Source: Pseudomonas entomophila (lineage in GTDB: Bacteria; Pseudomonadota; Gammaproteobacteria; Pseudomonadales; Pseudomonadaceae). From it: a DNA stretch of 64,000 bases. The position numbers and the translations under genes were made by a program. Below are positions 18,343 through 25,826 of the stretch, piece after piece. Every line of letters starts with the position of its first letter. Position 1 is the first letter of the stretch. The stretch spans positions 62,001-126,000 of the forward strand of contig NZ_JARGCS010000009.1 in assembly GCF_029193575.1 (NCBI RefSeq), given 5' to 3'. The notes beneath the pieces are model-generated. The model searched no databases. It was given only the letters and a program-made list of their open reading frames with translations, and was not told the origin of the DNA.

Positions 18343-19401
18343 GTGCGGGTACTGATCATCAAGACCTCGTCCCTGGGCGATGTGATCCACACCCTGCCGG
18401 CGCTGACCGACGCCGCCCACGCCATCCCCGGCATCCGCTTCGACTGGGTGGTGGAGGAGGGCTTCGCCGAGATCCCCACCTGGCACCCCGCGGTCGACCA
18501 GGTGATTCCGGTGGCCATCCGCCGCTGGCGCAAGAACCTCTGGCAGACCTTCAAGAGCGGCGAGTTCAAGGCCTTCAAGCAACGCCTGCGCGAGCGCAAG
18601 TACGACCTGGTGATCGACGCCCAGGGCCTGGTCAAGTCGGCTTGGCTGACCCGCTACGTCAAGGCGCCGGTGGCCGGGCTCGACCGTTATTCGGCGCGTG
18701 AGGGATGGGCCAGCCGCTTCTATGACCGGCGCCTGTCGGTCGCCGTCGGCCAGCACGCCGTGGAGCGGGTGCGCCAGCTGTTCGCCCTGGCCCTGGCCTA
18801 TGACCTGCCCGAGGGCATCGGCGACTACGGCCTGGACCTCGCCCGCCTGGAGCTGCCGCCGGTGGCGCCCTACGTGGTGTTCCTGCACGGCACCACCTGG
18901 GCCACCAAGCACTGGCCCGAGGCCTACTGGCGTGAGCTGGCCGAGCGCATGGGCCGGCGCAAGCTGCAGGTGCTGCTGCCTTGGGGCAACCCGGCGGAGA
19001 AGGCCCGCGCCGAACGCATCGCCCAAGGCTTGAACCATTGCAAGGTGCTTCCCAAATTGAACCTCGCAGGGGTTGCGCGCATTCTCGCCGCGGCCAAGGC
19101 CTGCGTGGCGGTGGACACTGGCCTCGGCCACTTGGCCGCGGCCCTCGACGTGCCGACCATCTCGCTGTTCGGCCCGACCAACCCCGGCCTGACCGGCGCC
19201 TACGGACGCGCCCAGATTCACCAGGCCAGCAACTTCCCCTGCGCGCCGTGCCTGCAGAAGAAGTGCACCTACAAACCGAGCGCCGAGGACCTGCGCCGGT
19301 TCGATCTCAAACGCGAGTGGCCTCTGTGCTTCACTCGCCTGAATCCCGAGCATGTGGCGGGCCGCTTGAGCGCGCTGCTGCTGGCTGAGGATGTTCGTTG
19401 A
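18343..19401 (+). CDS. waaC: ADP-heptose:LPS heptosyltransferase I
   Basis: The 352-residue GT9 glycosyltransferase attaches the first heptose to Kdo. The N-terminus reads VLIIKTSSLGDVIHTLPAL, and the donor-binding half has FLHGTTWATKHWPE and VAVDTGLGHLAAALDVPTIS. It begins with GTG directly after the waaF stop codon (TAAGTG), indicating translational coupling, and its TGA overlaps the waaG ATG by one base. Near the C-terminus CAPCLQKKCTY forms a small cysteine cluster. The identity is firm from both sequence and operon order. Confidence 0.96.
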   Translation: MRVLIIKTSSLGDVIHTLPALTDAAHAIPGIRFDWVVEEGFAEIPTWHPAVDQVIPVAIRRWRKNLWQTFKSGEFKAFKQRLRERKYDLVIDAQGLVKSAWLTRYVKAPVAGLDRYSAREGWASRFYDRRLSVAVGQHAVERVRQLFALALAYDLPEGIGDYGLDLARLELPPVAPYVVFLHGTTWATKHWPEAYWRELAERMGRRKLQVLLPWGNPAEKARAERIAQGLNHCKVLPKLNLAGVARILAAAKACVAVDTGLGHLAAALDVPTISLFGPTNPGLTGAYGRAQIHQASNFPCAPCLQKKCTYKPSAEDLRRFDLKREWPLCFTRLNPEHVAGRLSALLLAEDVR

Positions 19402-20525
19402 TGCAACTGGCTTTCGTGCTTTACAAGTATTTTCCCTTCGGCGGGCTGCAGCGCGACTTCATGCGCATCGCGCTGGAGTGCCAGCAGCGCGGCCACCAGA
19501 TCCGTGTGTACACGCTGATCTGGGAAGGCGACGTGCCGCCGGGCTTCGAGGTGCGGGTGGCGCCGGTCAAGGCGCTGTTCAACCACCGCCGCAACGAGAA
19601 GCTCAGCGCCTGGATGGCCGCCGACCTGGCCAAGCGCCCGGTCGACCGCCTGATCGGCTTCAACAAGATGCCCGGGCTGGACGTGTACTACGCCGCCGAC
19701 GGCTGCTTCGAAGACAAGGCCCAGACCCTGCGCGGCGGCCTGTACCGCCGCTGGGGCCGCTACCGGCACTTCGCCGAGTACGAGCGGGCGGTGTTCGCCA
19801 AGGACGCTGCCACCGAGATTCTGATGATCTCCGAGGTGCAGCAGCCGCTGTTCATCAAGCATTACGGCACCCCCGAGGCGCGCTTCCACCTGCTGCCGCC
19901 GGGCATCTCCCACGACCGCCGCGCGCCGGCCAACGCCGCCGAGATCCGCGCCGGTTTCCGCGAGGAATTCGGCCTGGGCGACGACGAGCTGCTGCTGGTG
20001 CAGATCGGCTCGGGCTTCAAGACCAAGGGCGTCGACCGCAGTCTCAAGGCCCTGGCCGCGCTGCCCTCGGCGCTGCGCAAGCGCACCCGGCTGATGGTCA
20101 TCGGCCAGGACGACCCCAAGGTGTTCCAGCTGCAAAGCGCGGCCCTGGGCCTGGGCGAGCAGGTGCAGTTCCTCAAGGGCCGCAGTGACATCCCGCGCTT
20201 CCTGCTGGGCGCCGACCTGCTGATCCACCCGGCCTACAACGAGAACACCGGCACCGTGCTGCTGGAGGCCCTGGTGGCCGGCCTGCCGGTGCTGGTGTCG
20301 AAGGTCTGCGGCTACGCCCACTACATCGCCGAGGCCGACAGCGGCCTGGTGCTGGACGAGCCGTTCGAGCAAGAGCAGCTCAACACCTACCTGCAACGCA
20401 TGCTCGAAGACGCCCCGGCCCGCGCGACCTGGAGCCGCAACGGCCTGGCCTTCGCCGCAAGCGCCGACCTGTACAGCATGCCGCAGCACGCCGCCGACGT
20501 GATCCTCGGCCAGGGGGCCGCATGA
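19401..20525 (+). CDS. waaG: UDP-glucose:(heptosyl)LPS alpha-1,3-glucosyltransferase
   Basis: The 374-residue GT4 glycosyltransferase begins the outer core by adding the first hexose to heptose II. The N-terminal domain holds FGGLQRDFMRIALECQQRGH, which binds the acceptor. The C-terminal domain has the retaining GT4 E-x7-E pattern in NENTGTVLLEAL. The ATG at 19401 shares its A with the waaC TGA; a TTG one codon earlier is less likely. The downstream waaP start lies inside its last codons (GCATGA). In Pseudomonas the outer core starts with galactosamine on heptose II in some species, so the exact donor sugar is not certain. Confidence 0.93.
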   Translation: MQLAFVLYKYFPFGGLQRDFMRIALECQQRGHQIRVYTLIWEGDVPPGFEVRVAPVKALFNHRRNEKLSAWMAADLAKRPVDRLIGFNKMPGLDVYYAADGCFEDKAQTLRGGLYRRWGRYRHFAEYERAVFAKDAATEILMISEVQQPLFIKHYGTPEARFHLLPPGISHDRRAPANAAEIRAGFREEFGLGDDELLLVQIGSGFKTKGVDRSLKALAALPSALRKRTRLMVIGQDDPKVFQLQSAALGLGEQVQFLKGRSDIPRFLLGADLLIHPAYNENTGTVLLEALVAGLPVLVSKVCGYAHYIAEADSGLVLDEPFEQEQLNTYLQRMLEDAPARATWSRNGLAFAASADLYSMPQHAADVILGQGAA

Positions 20526-21328
20526 CCGTGATATTGGCCGAGCCGTTCAAGCGCCTGTGGGCCGGGCGCGACCCCTTCGAGGCCGTGGAGGCCCTGCAGG
20601 GCGAGGTGTACCGCGAGCTGGAAGGCCGCCGGACGTTGCGCACCGAGGTCGAGGGCGCGGGGTATTTCGTCAAGATCCACCGCGGCATCGGCTGGGGCGA
20701 GATCTTCAAGAACCTGTTCAGCGCCAAGCTGCCGGTGCTCGGTGCCGGCCAGGAGTGGCAGGCCATCCAGCGCCTGCACGAGGTGGGGGTGCCGACCATG
20801 ACCGCCGTGGCCTACGGCGAGCGCGGCAGCAACCCGGCGACCCAGCATTCGTTCATCGTCACCGAGGAACTGGCGCCGACCGTCAGCCTGGAAGACTTCA
20901 GCCTCGACTGGCTGCGCCAGCCGCCCGAGCCGCGTCTCAAGCGCGCGCTGATCGCTGAAGTGGCGAAGATGACCGGCGGCATGCACCGCGCCGGGGTCAA
21001 CCACCGTGACTGCTACATCTGCCACTTCCTGCTGCACACCGACCGCCCGGTGACGCCCGAAGACCTGAAACTGTCGGTCATCGACCTGCACCGCGCGCAA
21101 ACCCGGGCGAAGATCACCCGCCGCTGGCGCGACAAGGACCTGGCCGCGCTGTACTTCTCGGCGCTGGACATCGGCCTGACCCGCCGCGACAAGCTGCGGT
21201 TCCTGCGCGGTTACTTCCAGCAGCCGCTGCGCCAGGTCCTCACCGAGGAAGCCGCGCTGCTCGCCTGGCTCGAACGCAAGGCGCAGAAACTCTACGATCG
21301 CAAGCAACGCTATGGGGATGCGCTCTGA
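20522..21328 (+). CDS. waaP: LPS core heptose(I) kinase
   Basis: The 268-residue inner-core kinase phosphorylates O4 of heptose I and is important for outer-membrane stability in pseudomonads. The Ser/Thr/Tyr-kinase-like fold is recognisable: a Lys-containing strand (GYFVKIHRG), the catalytic loop NHRDCYICHFLL with the HRD Asp, and the metal-binding VIDLHRAQ. The long helical tail ends in LERKAQKLYDRKQRYGDAL. The start overlaps the waaG stop (ATGA), and the stop overlaps the next start by one base, so it sits inside a tightly coupled operon. Confidence 0.95.
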   Translation: MTVILAEPFKRLWAGRDPFEAVEALQGEVYRELEGRRTLRTEVEGAGYFVKIHRGIGWGEIFKNLFSAKLPVLGAGQEWQAIQRLHEVGVPTMTAVAYGERGSNPATQHSFIVTEELAPTVSLEDFSLDWLRQPPEPRLKRALIAEVAKMTGGMHRAGVNHRDCYICHFLLHTDRPVTPEDLKLSVIDLHRAQTRAKITRRWRDKDLAALYFSALDIGLTRRDKLRFLRGYFQQPLRQVLTEEAALLAWLERKAQKLYDRKQRYGDAL

Positions 21329-22062
21329 TGGCGGGTTGGACACTGGCGCCGGGTTACCAGCAACTGGCGGCGGAATTTGGCAGTATCGACGCGGTGTTCG
21401 CCATTGAAGGCGAGCGCCTGACCCACGACCCACTCAGTGAGGTGGTGCGCATCGAGCGCGACGGGGTCAACTACTACGTCAAGCGCTACACCGGCGCCGG
21501 CAAGCACATGCGCCGCTTCCTCGGCAGGCCGCGGATCAAGGCCGAATGGCAGAACCTCAAGCAGTTCGCCAAGTGGGGCATCCCCACCGCCGAAGTGGTG
21601 GCCTGGGGCCTGGAGCGCAATGGCCTGGCCTTTGGCCGCGGGGCGATGATCACCCGTGAGCTGCCGCGCACCGAGGACCTCTCGGAGCTGGCCCGGCGCG
21701 ATGACCCGCGCCTGGCCGACCGCCGCTGGGTCGACCATGTCAGCCGCCAACTGGCGCGGCACACGCGGGTGATGCACGATCACCACTTCGCCCACAACGA
21801 CCTGAAATGGCGCAACCTGCTGGTCGACGACCAGGGCACGCTATTCTTCATCGATTGCCCCACCGGCGACTTCTGGCGCGGCTTCATGCTGCGCCACCGG
21901 GTGATCAAGGACCTGGCGTGCCTGGACAAGGTCGCCAAATACCACCTGTCGGCAACCCAGCGCCTGCGCTTCTACCTGCAGTACCGCGGGCATGCGCGGC
22001 TCAATGCCAAGGACAAGCAACGGGTGCGCCAGGTGGTGAGCTTTTTCGAGGGAAGGGAATGA
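21328..22062 (+). CDS. wapP: LPS core kinase, InaA/WapP type
   Basis: The 244-residue member of the LPS kinase (InaA/Kdo-kinase) family lies directly after waaP, in the position of the P. aeruginosa wapP gene; the symbol rests on this synteny. It has the Lys strand YYVKRYTGAGKH, the catalytic loop HHFAHNDLKWRNLLVDD with HND and the following Asn, and the metal-binding FIDCPTGDFWRG. All expected catalytic residues are present, so it is probably an active sugar kinase acting on inner-core heptose. It is coupled on both sides: its ATG overlaps the waaP TGA, and its TGA overlaps the next ATG. Confidence 0.85.
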   Translation: MAGWTLAPGYQQLAAEFGSIDAVFAIEGERLTHDPLSEVVRIERDGVNYYVKRYTGAGKHMRRFLGRPRIKAEWQNLKQFAKWGIPTAEVVAWGLERNGLAFGRGAMITRELPRTEDLSELARRDDPRLADRRWVDHVSRQLARHTRVMHDHHFAHNDLKWRNLLVDDQGTLFFIDCPTGDFWRGFMLRHRVIKDLACLDKVAKYHLSATQRLRFYLQYRGHARLNAKDKQRVRQVVSFFEGRE

Positions 22063-22811
22063 CCGACTACCTGGCCAGTGCCGACCATGCGCTGCTCAAG
22101 CGCCACGGCCTGAACGACTTCGAGGCGTTGTGGGCGTTGCAGCTCGACGCGGTGGACGAACCCAACACCGGGCGCGGCGGCTGGAGCAGCGTGTTCCGCC
22201 TGGAGCTGGAGGGCAAGGGCTACTACCTCAAGCGCCAGAGCGACTACCTCACGCGCACACTGCACCGGCCGTTCGGCGAGCCGACCTTCGCCCGCGAGTT
22301 TCGCAACATCAGCCGCTACCAGAAGCTCAGCATCCCGGCCTTGCAGGCGGTGTTCTACGGCGAGCGCAAGCAGGGCGGCCAGCACCGGGCGATCCTCATG
22401 ACCCGTGCGCTGGACGACTGGAGCGACCTCGACGGCCTGCTGGCGCAATGGCCGCAGCTGGAGGCCGCGCAGCGCCAGGGTATCCTCCAGGCCTGCGGCC
22501 AGCTGGCGCGTACCCTGCACGCCGCTGGCCAGGTGCATGGCTGCTTCTACCCCAAGCACATCTTCCTGCGCGAGCGCCGCGAAGGCTGGCAGGCGCAGTT
22601 GATCGACCTGGAGAAAACCCGCCCGCTGCTGTTCGGCATGCGCGACCGCCTCAAGGACCTCGAGCCGCTGCTGCGCCGTGCCCGCGCCTGGAGCGAGGCC
22701 GACGTGCGCGGCCTGCTCGCCGCCTACCTGGAGCAACCCGCCGACAGCGCGTTGGTCGGCACTTGGCTGCAACGCCTGACGCAACGCCGTCGTGAAAAAG
22801 AGGCCCGCTGA
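22059..22811 (+). CDS. wapQ: LPS core kinase homologue, WapQ type, without catalytic Asp
   Basis: The 250-residue paralogue of WaaP starts at ATG 22059, overlapping the previous stop (ATGA). The Lys strand (GYYLKRQSDYLTRTLHRPF) and the metal-binding LIDLEKTRPLLFG are kept. The catalytic loop aligns without gaps to WaaP (AGVNHRDCYICHFLL against AGQVHGCFYPKHIFL), and at the HRD position it reads HGC, so the usual base Asp is replaced by Cys. It could be a pseudokinase that assists WaaP/WapP, or use another residue. The gene symbol follows from synteny with the P. aeruginosa waaP-wapP-wapQ order. Confidence 0.8.
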   Translation: MTDYLASADHALLKRHGLNDFEALWALQLDAVDEPNTGRGGWSSVFRLELEGKGYYLKRQSDYLTRTLHRPFGEPTFAREFRNISRYQKLSIPALQAVFYGERKQGGQHRAILMTRALDDWSDLDGLLAQWPQLEAAQRQGILQACGQLARTLHAAGQVHGCFYPKHIFLRERREGWQAQLIDLEKTRPLLFGMRDRLKDLEPLLRRARAWSEADVRGLLAAYLEQPADSALVGTWLQRLTQRRREKEAR

Positions 22812-24253
22812 TGCGTTTGTCTGAACTCAAGGACGCCGGGCGCAGCCCGTCGTTGCCCCTCACCGTGACCCTGGCCGACGCCGCCGGCAGTGCCGAGCTG
22901 CAATTGCTCAGCCTGCTGCGCGTGCTGCCGGGCCAGCGCTACGTCGGTGCTGGTGTCTGGCGCGGCACGCCCGTGCTGGCCAAGCTGCTGGTCGGCGGCA
23001 GTGCCGCGCGGCACTTCCAGCGGGAGCTGGACGGCGTGCGCCTGATAGCCGCGCAAGGCCTGACCACCCCGCAGCTGCTGGCCGACGGCCTGAAGGAAGG
23101 CGAGGGCGGCTGGTTGCTGTTCGAGTTCCTGGAAAACGCCGAGAGCCTGGGTGACGCCTGGGCGGCGGTGGAGCACCTGCCGTTGCTCGCCGACGAGCAG
23201 CAGGCGGTGCTCGGTGAGGCCCTCACCGCCGTGGCGCGGATGCACGCCAAGGGCCTGTGGCAGGAAGACCTGCACCTGGACAACCTGCTGCGCCACGGCG
23301 GCCAGCTGTACCTGATCGACGGCGCCGGCATCAAGGCCGAGGCCCCGGGCCAGCAGCTGTCGCGCCAGCGCGTGCTGGAGAACCTCGGGGTGTTCTTCGC
23401 CCAATTGCCCAAGCGCCTGGAGCCGTTCATCGAAGAGCTGCTGTTGCACTACCTGATGGCCAACGCCGAACACGCGTTGCCGCTGGAAGCCCTGCAGAAG
23501 CAGGTGGACAAGGTGCGCGCCTGGCGCCAGAAGGACTACCTGGAGAAGGCCGGGCGCGACTGCACGCTGTTCAGCGTCGAGCGCAGCCTCTCGGGCTTGC
23601 GGGCGATCCGCCGTGGCGAGGTCGAGGCGCTGGCGCCGGTGCTGGCCCAGGCCGATGCGCTGATCGACCAGGGCCACCTGTACAAGACCGGTGGCGCGGC
23701 CAGTGTGGCGCGGGTCGAGGTGGGCGGCCGCCGCTTGGTGCTCAAGCGCTACAACATCAAGAGCACCGCGCACTGGTTCAAGCGTTTCTGGCGCCCGAGC
23801 CGGGCCTGGCATTCGTGGATCGAGGGGCATCGCCTGGAGTTCCTCGGCATCGCCACGCCGCGCCCACTGGCGGTATTGGAGCAGCGGGTGATGGGGTTGC
23901 GCAGCACGGCGTACCTGGTCACCGAGTATGCCGATGGGCCGGACCTGACGGCCTGCTTCGCGCCGCATGTGCAGAGCGGCGAGGCGCCGCAGGAGCAGGT
24001 TGAGGCGCTGGTGCAACTGATGCAGCGGTTGATCCAGGCGCGTATCAGCCATGGTGATTTCAAGGGGCACAACCTGTTCTGGCAGGGCGGGGAGTGGTCG
24101 CTGATCGACCTCGATGCCATGTGCCAGCACGCGACCCAGCTGAGTTTCGCGCCGGCCTATGCCCGGGATAGGGCGCGCTTGCTGCGCAACTGGCCGAGTG
24201 GCAGTGCGCTGCATCGGCGGTTGGACGAGGTGTTGCCGCGGCTGGCGGATTGA
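22811..24253 (+). CDS. Two-domain LPS kinase-family protein, last gene of the waa operon
   Basis: The 480-residue protein appears to contain two kinase-like modules. The first (about 30-200) has LFEFLENAESL, the loop GLWQEDLHLDNLLRHG and LIDGAGIKAE. The second (about 280-470) has a Lys strand (LVLKRYNIKST), the loop ISHGDFKGHNLFWQGG and LIDLDAM. Both keep an Asp-x-x-x-x-Asn catalytic arrangement. Its start overlaps the wapQ stop by one base (TGATG). Homologues lie at the same place in other Pseudomonas LPS core clusters; the sugar or lipid substrate is not known to me. A frame fusion is unlikely because the protein is continuous with no linker anomaly. Confidence 0.75.
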   Translation: MRLSELKDAGRSPSLPLTVTLADAAGSAELQLLSLLRVLPGQRYVGAGVWRGTPVLAKLLVGGSAARHFQRELDGVRLIAAQGLTTPQLLADGLKEGEGGWLLFEFLENAESLGDAWAAVEHLPLLADEQQAVLGEALTAVARMHAKGLWQEDLHLDNLLRHGGQLYLIDGAGIKAEAPGQQLSRQRVLENLGVFFAQLPKRLEPFIEELLLHYLMANAEHALPLEALQKQVDKVRAWRQKDYLEKAGRDCTLFSVERSLSGLRAIRRGEVEALAPVLAQADALIDQGHLYKTGGAASVARVEVGGRRLVLKRYNIKSTAHWFKRFWRPSRAWHSWIEGHRLEFLGIATPRPLAVLEQRVMGLRSTAYLVTEYADGPDLTACFAPHVQSGEAPQEQVEALVQLMQRLIQARISHGDFKGHNLFWQGGEWSLIDLDAMCQHATQLSFAPAYARDRARLLRNWPSGSALHRRLDEVLPRLAD

Positions 24254-24285
24254 CGCGGTGCCGGGTGGATGGCACGGACTGTGTC

Positions 24286-24372
24286 CGTGATCGCGGGGGT
24301 ACAAGCCCACACAGGTACCGCGCCGCGCTCAAGAACGACGGTGAGCCTGTGTGGGGGCTCGTCCCGTGATAG
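24286..24372. repeat. Degenerate REP doublet after the waa operon
   Basis: GATCGCGGGGGTACAAGCCCACACAGG and a downstream near-complement ending in GTGTGGGGGCTCGTCCCGTGAT form a diverged inverted pair. It lies between convergent genes and may serve as the operon end. Confidence 0.6.
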
Positions 24373-24405
24373 GGCCCGCAGGGACGCCAGCGTTACCTGA
24401 TCCGA

Positions 24406-24585
24406 TCACCTGCGTTGCAACAACCCACGCACACCCAACACGGCTGGGATGCCCAACCCCAGCCACGCCAACGCATCCCACCCGCCGTCCCCCAGCAGTG
24501 CGGCGAACAACCCCGCCGCACCCAGCACGCCGATCAGCGCCGGCCAGGCGAAGATCCGCCGGGTACTCTGCGACTTGTGGCTCAT
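24406..24585 (-). CDS. Small membrane protein of the iron-uptake operon
   Basis: The 59-residue protein starts at the ATG at 24583-24585, which overlaps the stop codon of the PepSY gene (ATGA). A longer in-frame start at 24624 would overlap that gene by 43 bp and is less likely. It has two hydrophobic segments (about 12-30, WPALIGVLGAAGLFAALLG, and 34-52, LAWLGLGIPAVLGV) and a basic tail. No family is recognised with certainty; small proteins of this type often follow PepSY-domain ferric reductases in Pseudomonas, where they may assist the reductase. Confidence 0.7.
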   Translation of the reverse strand: MSHKSQSTRRIFAWPALIGVLGAAGLFAALLGDGGWDALAWLGLGIPAVLGVRGLLQRR

Positions 24586-25694
24586 GCCCTCGCCTCCCTC
24601 GGCCGACGCTGCTTGCCCCACCACAGGTACAGGCCGCTGCCCAGCACCACGATGGTCAGCACGTCCAGCACCGCCCAGAGCACCTGCATCGGCCGCCCGC
24701 CGTAGTCACCGAAGTGCAACGGCTGCGACAACCCCATCGCATCCATGTACCACGGCCTGTCGCCCACCGCCGTCACCGCCAGCGTCTGCGCATCGATCAG
24801 CACCGGGGTGAACAGGTGCGAGGTCAGCGGCGTGCCGCCCTTCATGAACACCGCGTAGTGGTGCTCGCTGGAGAAGCGCGTGCCGGGAAAGGCGATGAAG
24901 TCCGGGCGCATGCCTGGCGCGGCCTGCTCGGCGATCTGCAGCAGGTTCGACGCCGACGCCCGCGTGGTGAGCGGCGGGGCGTCACGATAGGGCGCGACCA
25001 TCGCCGCCAGGCTCTCGTTGCGCCAGGCGGCGATCACCAGGTCGGACAGCGCGCTGATCACCCCGGTGACGCCCACCACCAGCGCCCAGGTCAGGGTGAC
25101 CACGCCGATCAGGTTGTGCAGGTCGAGCCAGCGCAGGCGCCGCGACTTGTCCTGGCGCACCGTGGCGAACTTCAGGCGGCGCATGAACGGTGCGTAGAGC
25201 ACCGTGCCCGAGACGATCGCCACCACGAACAGCACACCCATGAACGCCAGCAGCAGCTTGCCGGGCAAGCCGGCGAACAGGTCCACGTGCAGGCGCAGCA
25301 TGATCATCATGAAGCCGCCGTTGGCCGCAGGCATGGCCACTGCCTCGCCGGTGCGGGCGTCTAGCATGAAGGTGTGCGAGGCGTTGGGGTCGGTGCCCGC
25401 AGTGGCGGCCATGATGGCGATCACGCCGTTGCGGTCGTCTTCGTCGTAGCCGATGTACTGCATCACCTCACCGGGGCGGTGGGCCTCGGCCTTGAGCACC
25501 AGCTGTTGCAGGTCCAGCTGCGGCGTGCCCTCGGGCAGCTCGCGCAGGACCGGGGCATCGCCCAGCAGGTGTTCGATCTCGTGGTGGAAGATCAACGGCA
25601 GGCCGGTGAGGGCCAACAGCAGCAGGAACAGCGTGCAGACCAGGCTGCTCCAGGTGTGGATCACCGACCAGCGGCGGATGGTTTGGCTTTTCAT
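24582..25694 (-). CDS. PepSY-associated transmembrane protein, probable ferrisiderophore reductase
   Basis: The 370-residue inner-membrane protein carries an N-terminal transmembrane helix (about 10-33, HTWSSLVCTLFLLLLALTGLPL), a PepSY-type periplasmic domain, two central helices (about 140-170 and 195-225, with HNLIGVVTLTWALVVGVTGVI) and a C-terminal helix. The paired His residues in the helices are likely haem or metal ligands, as in FpvG/FoxB-like ferric-siderophore reductases. It lies downstream of a TonB-dependent receptor with fecIR, which supports a role in releasing iron from the imported siderophore in the periplasm. A REPIN separates it from the receptor gene. Confidence 0.85.
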   Translation of the reverse strand: MKSQTIRRWSVIHTWSSLVCTLFLLLLALTGLPLIFHHEIEHLLGDAPVLRELPEGTPQLDLQQLVLKAEAHRPGEVMQYIGYDEDDRNGVIAIMAATAGTDPNASHTFMLDARTGEAVAMPAANGGFMMIMLRLHVDLFAGLPGKLLLAFMGVLFVVAIVSGTVLYAPFMRRLKFATVRQDKSRRLRWLDLHNLIGVVTLTWALVVGVTGVISALSDLVIAAWRNESLAAMVAPYRDAPPLTTRASASNLLQIAEQAAPGMRPDFIAFPGTRFSSEHHYAVFMKGGTPLTSHLFTPVLIDAQTLAVTAVGDRPWYMDAMGLSQPLHFGDYGGRPMQVLWAVLDVLTIVVLGSGLYLWWGKQRRPREARA

Positions 25695-25733
25695 CGCGGT
25701 TCTAGCCTGTGGGGCTCTGTTGTTTTTTTAGAC

Positions 25734-25803
25734 GCAATCGTGGGGCAGGCCCGCGCCTACAGGACAGCGGTGTGCCTGTAAGAGCGGGCTTGCCCCGCGA
25801 TGG
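25734..25803. repeat. REPIN between the TonB receptor and the PepSY gene
   Basis: Two inverted REP copies (CAATCGTGGGGCAGGCCCGC at the left, GAGCGGGCTTGCCCCGCGAT at the right, each with its CCTAC/CTGTA end facing the middle) form a doublet with a short loop. It may lower expression of the reductase relative to the receptor. Confidence 0.85.
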
Positions 25804-25826
25804 GCCGCACAGCGGCCCCGGGTCAC

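Noticed and set aside
17173..19353. Open frame of 726 codons on the minus strand
   Set aside because: It is antisense to waaF and waaC and begins inside a REPIN-proximal frame; composition is not protein-like.
24254..24405. Possible small gene between the waa operon and the iron operon
   Set aside because: Only a degenerate REP doublet is there; no start with a ribosome site.
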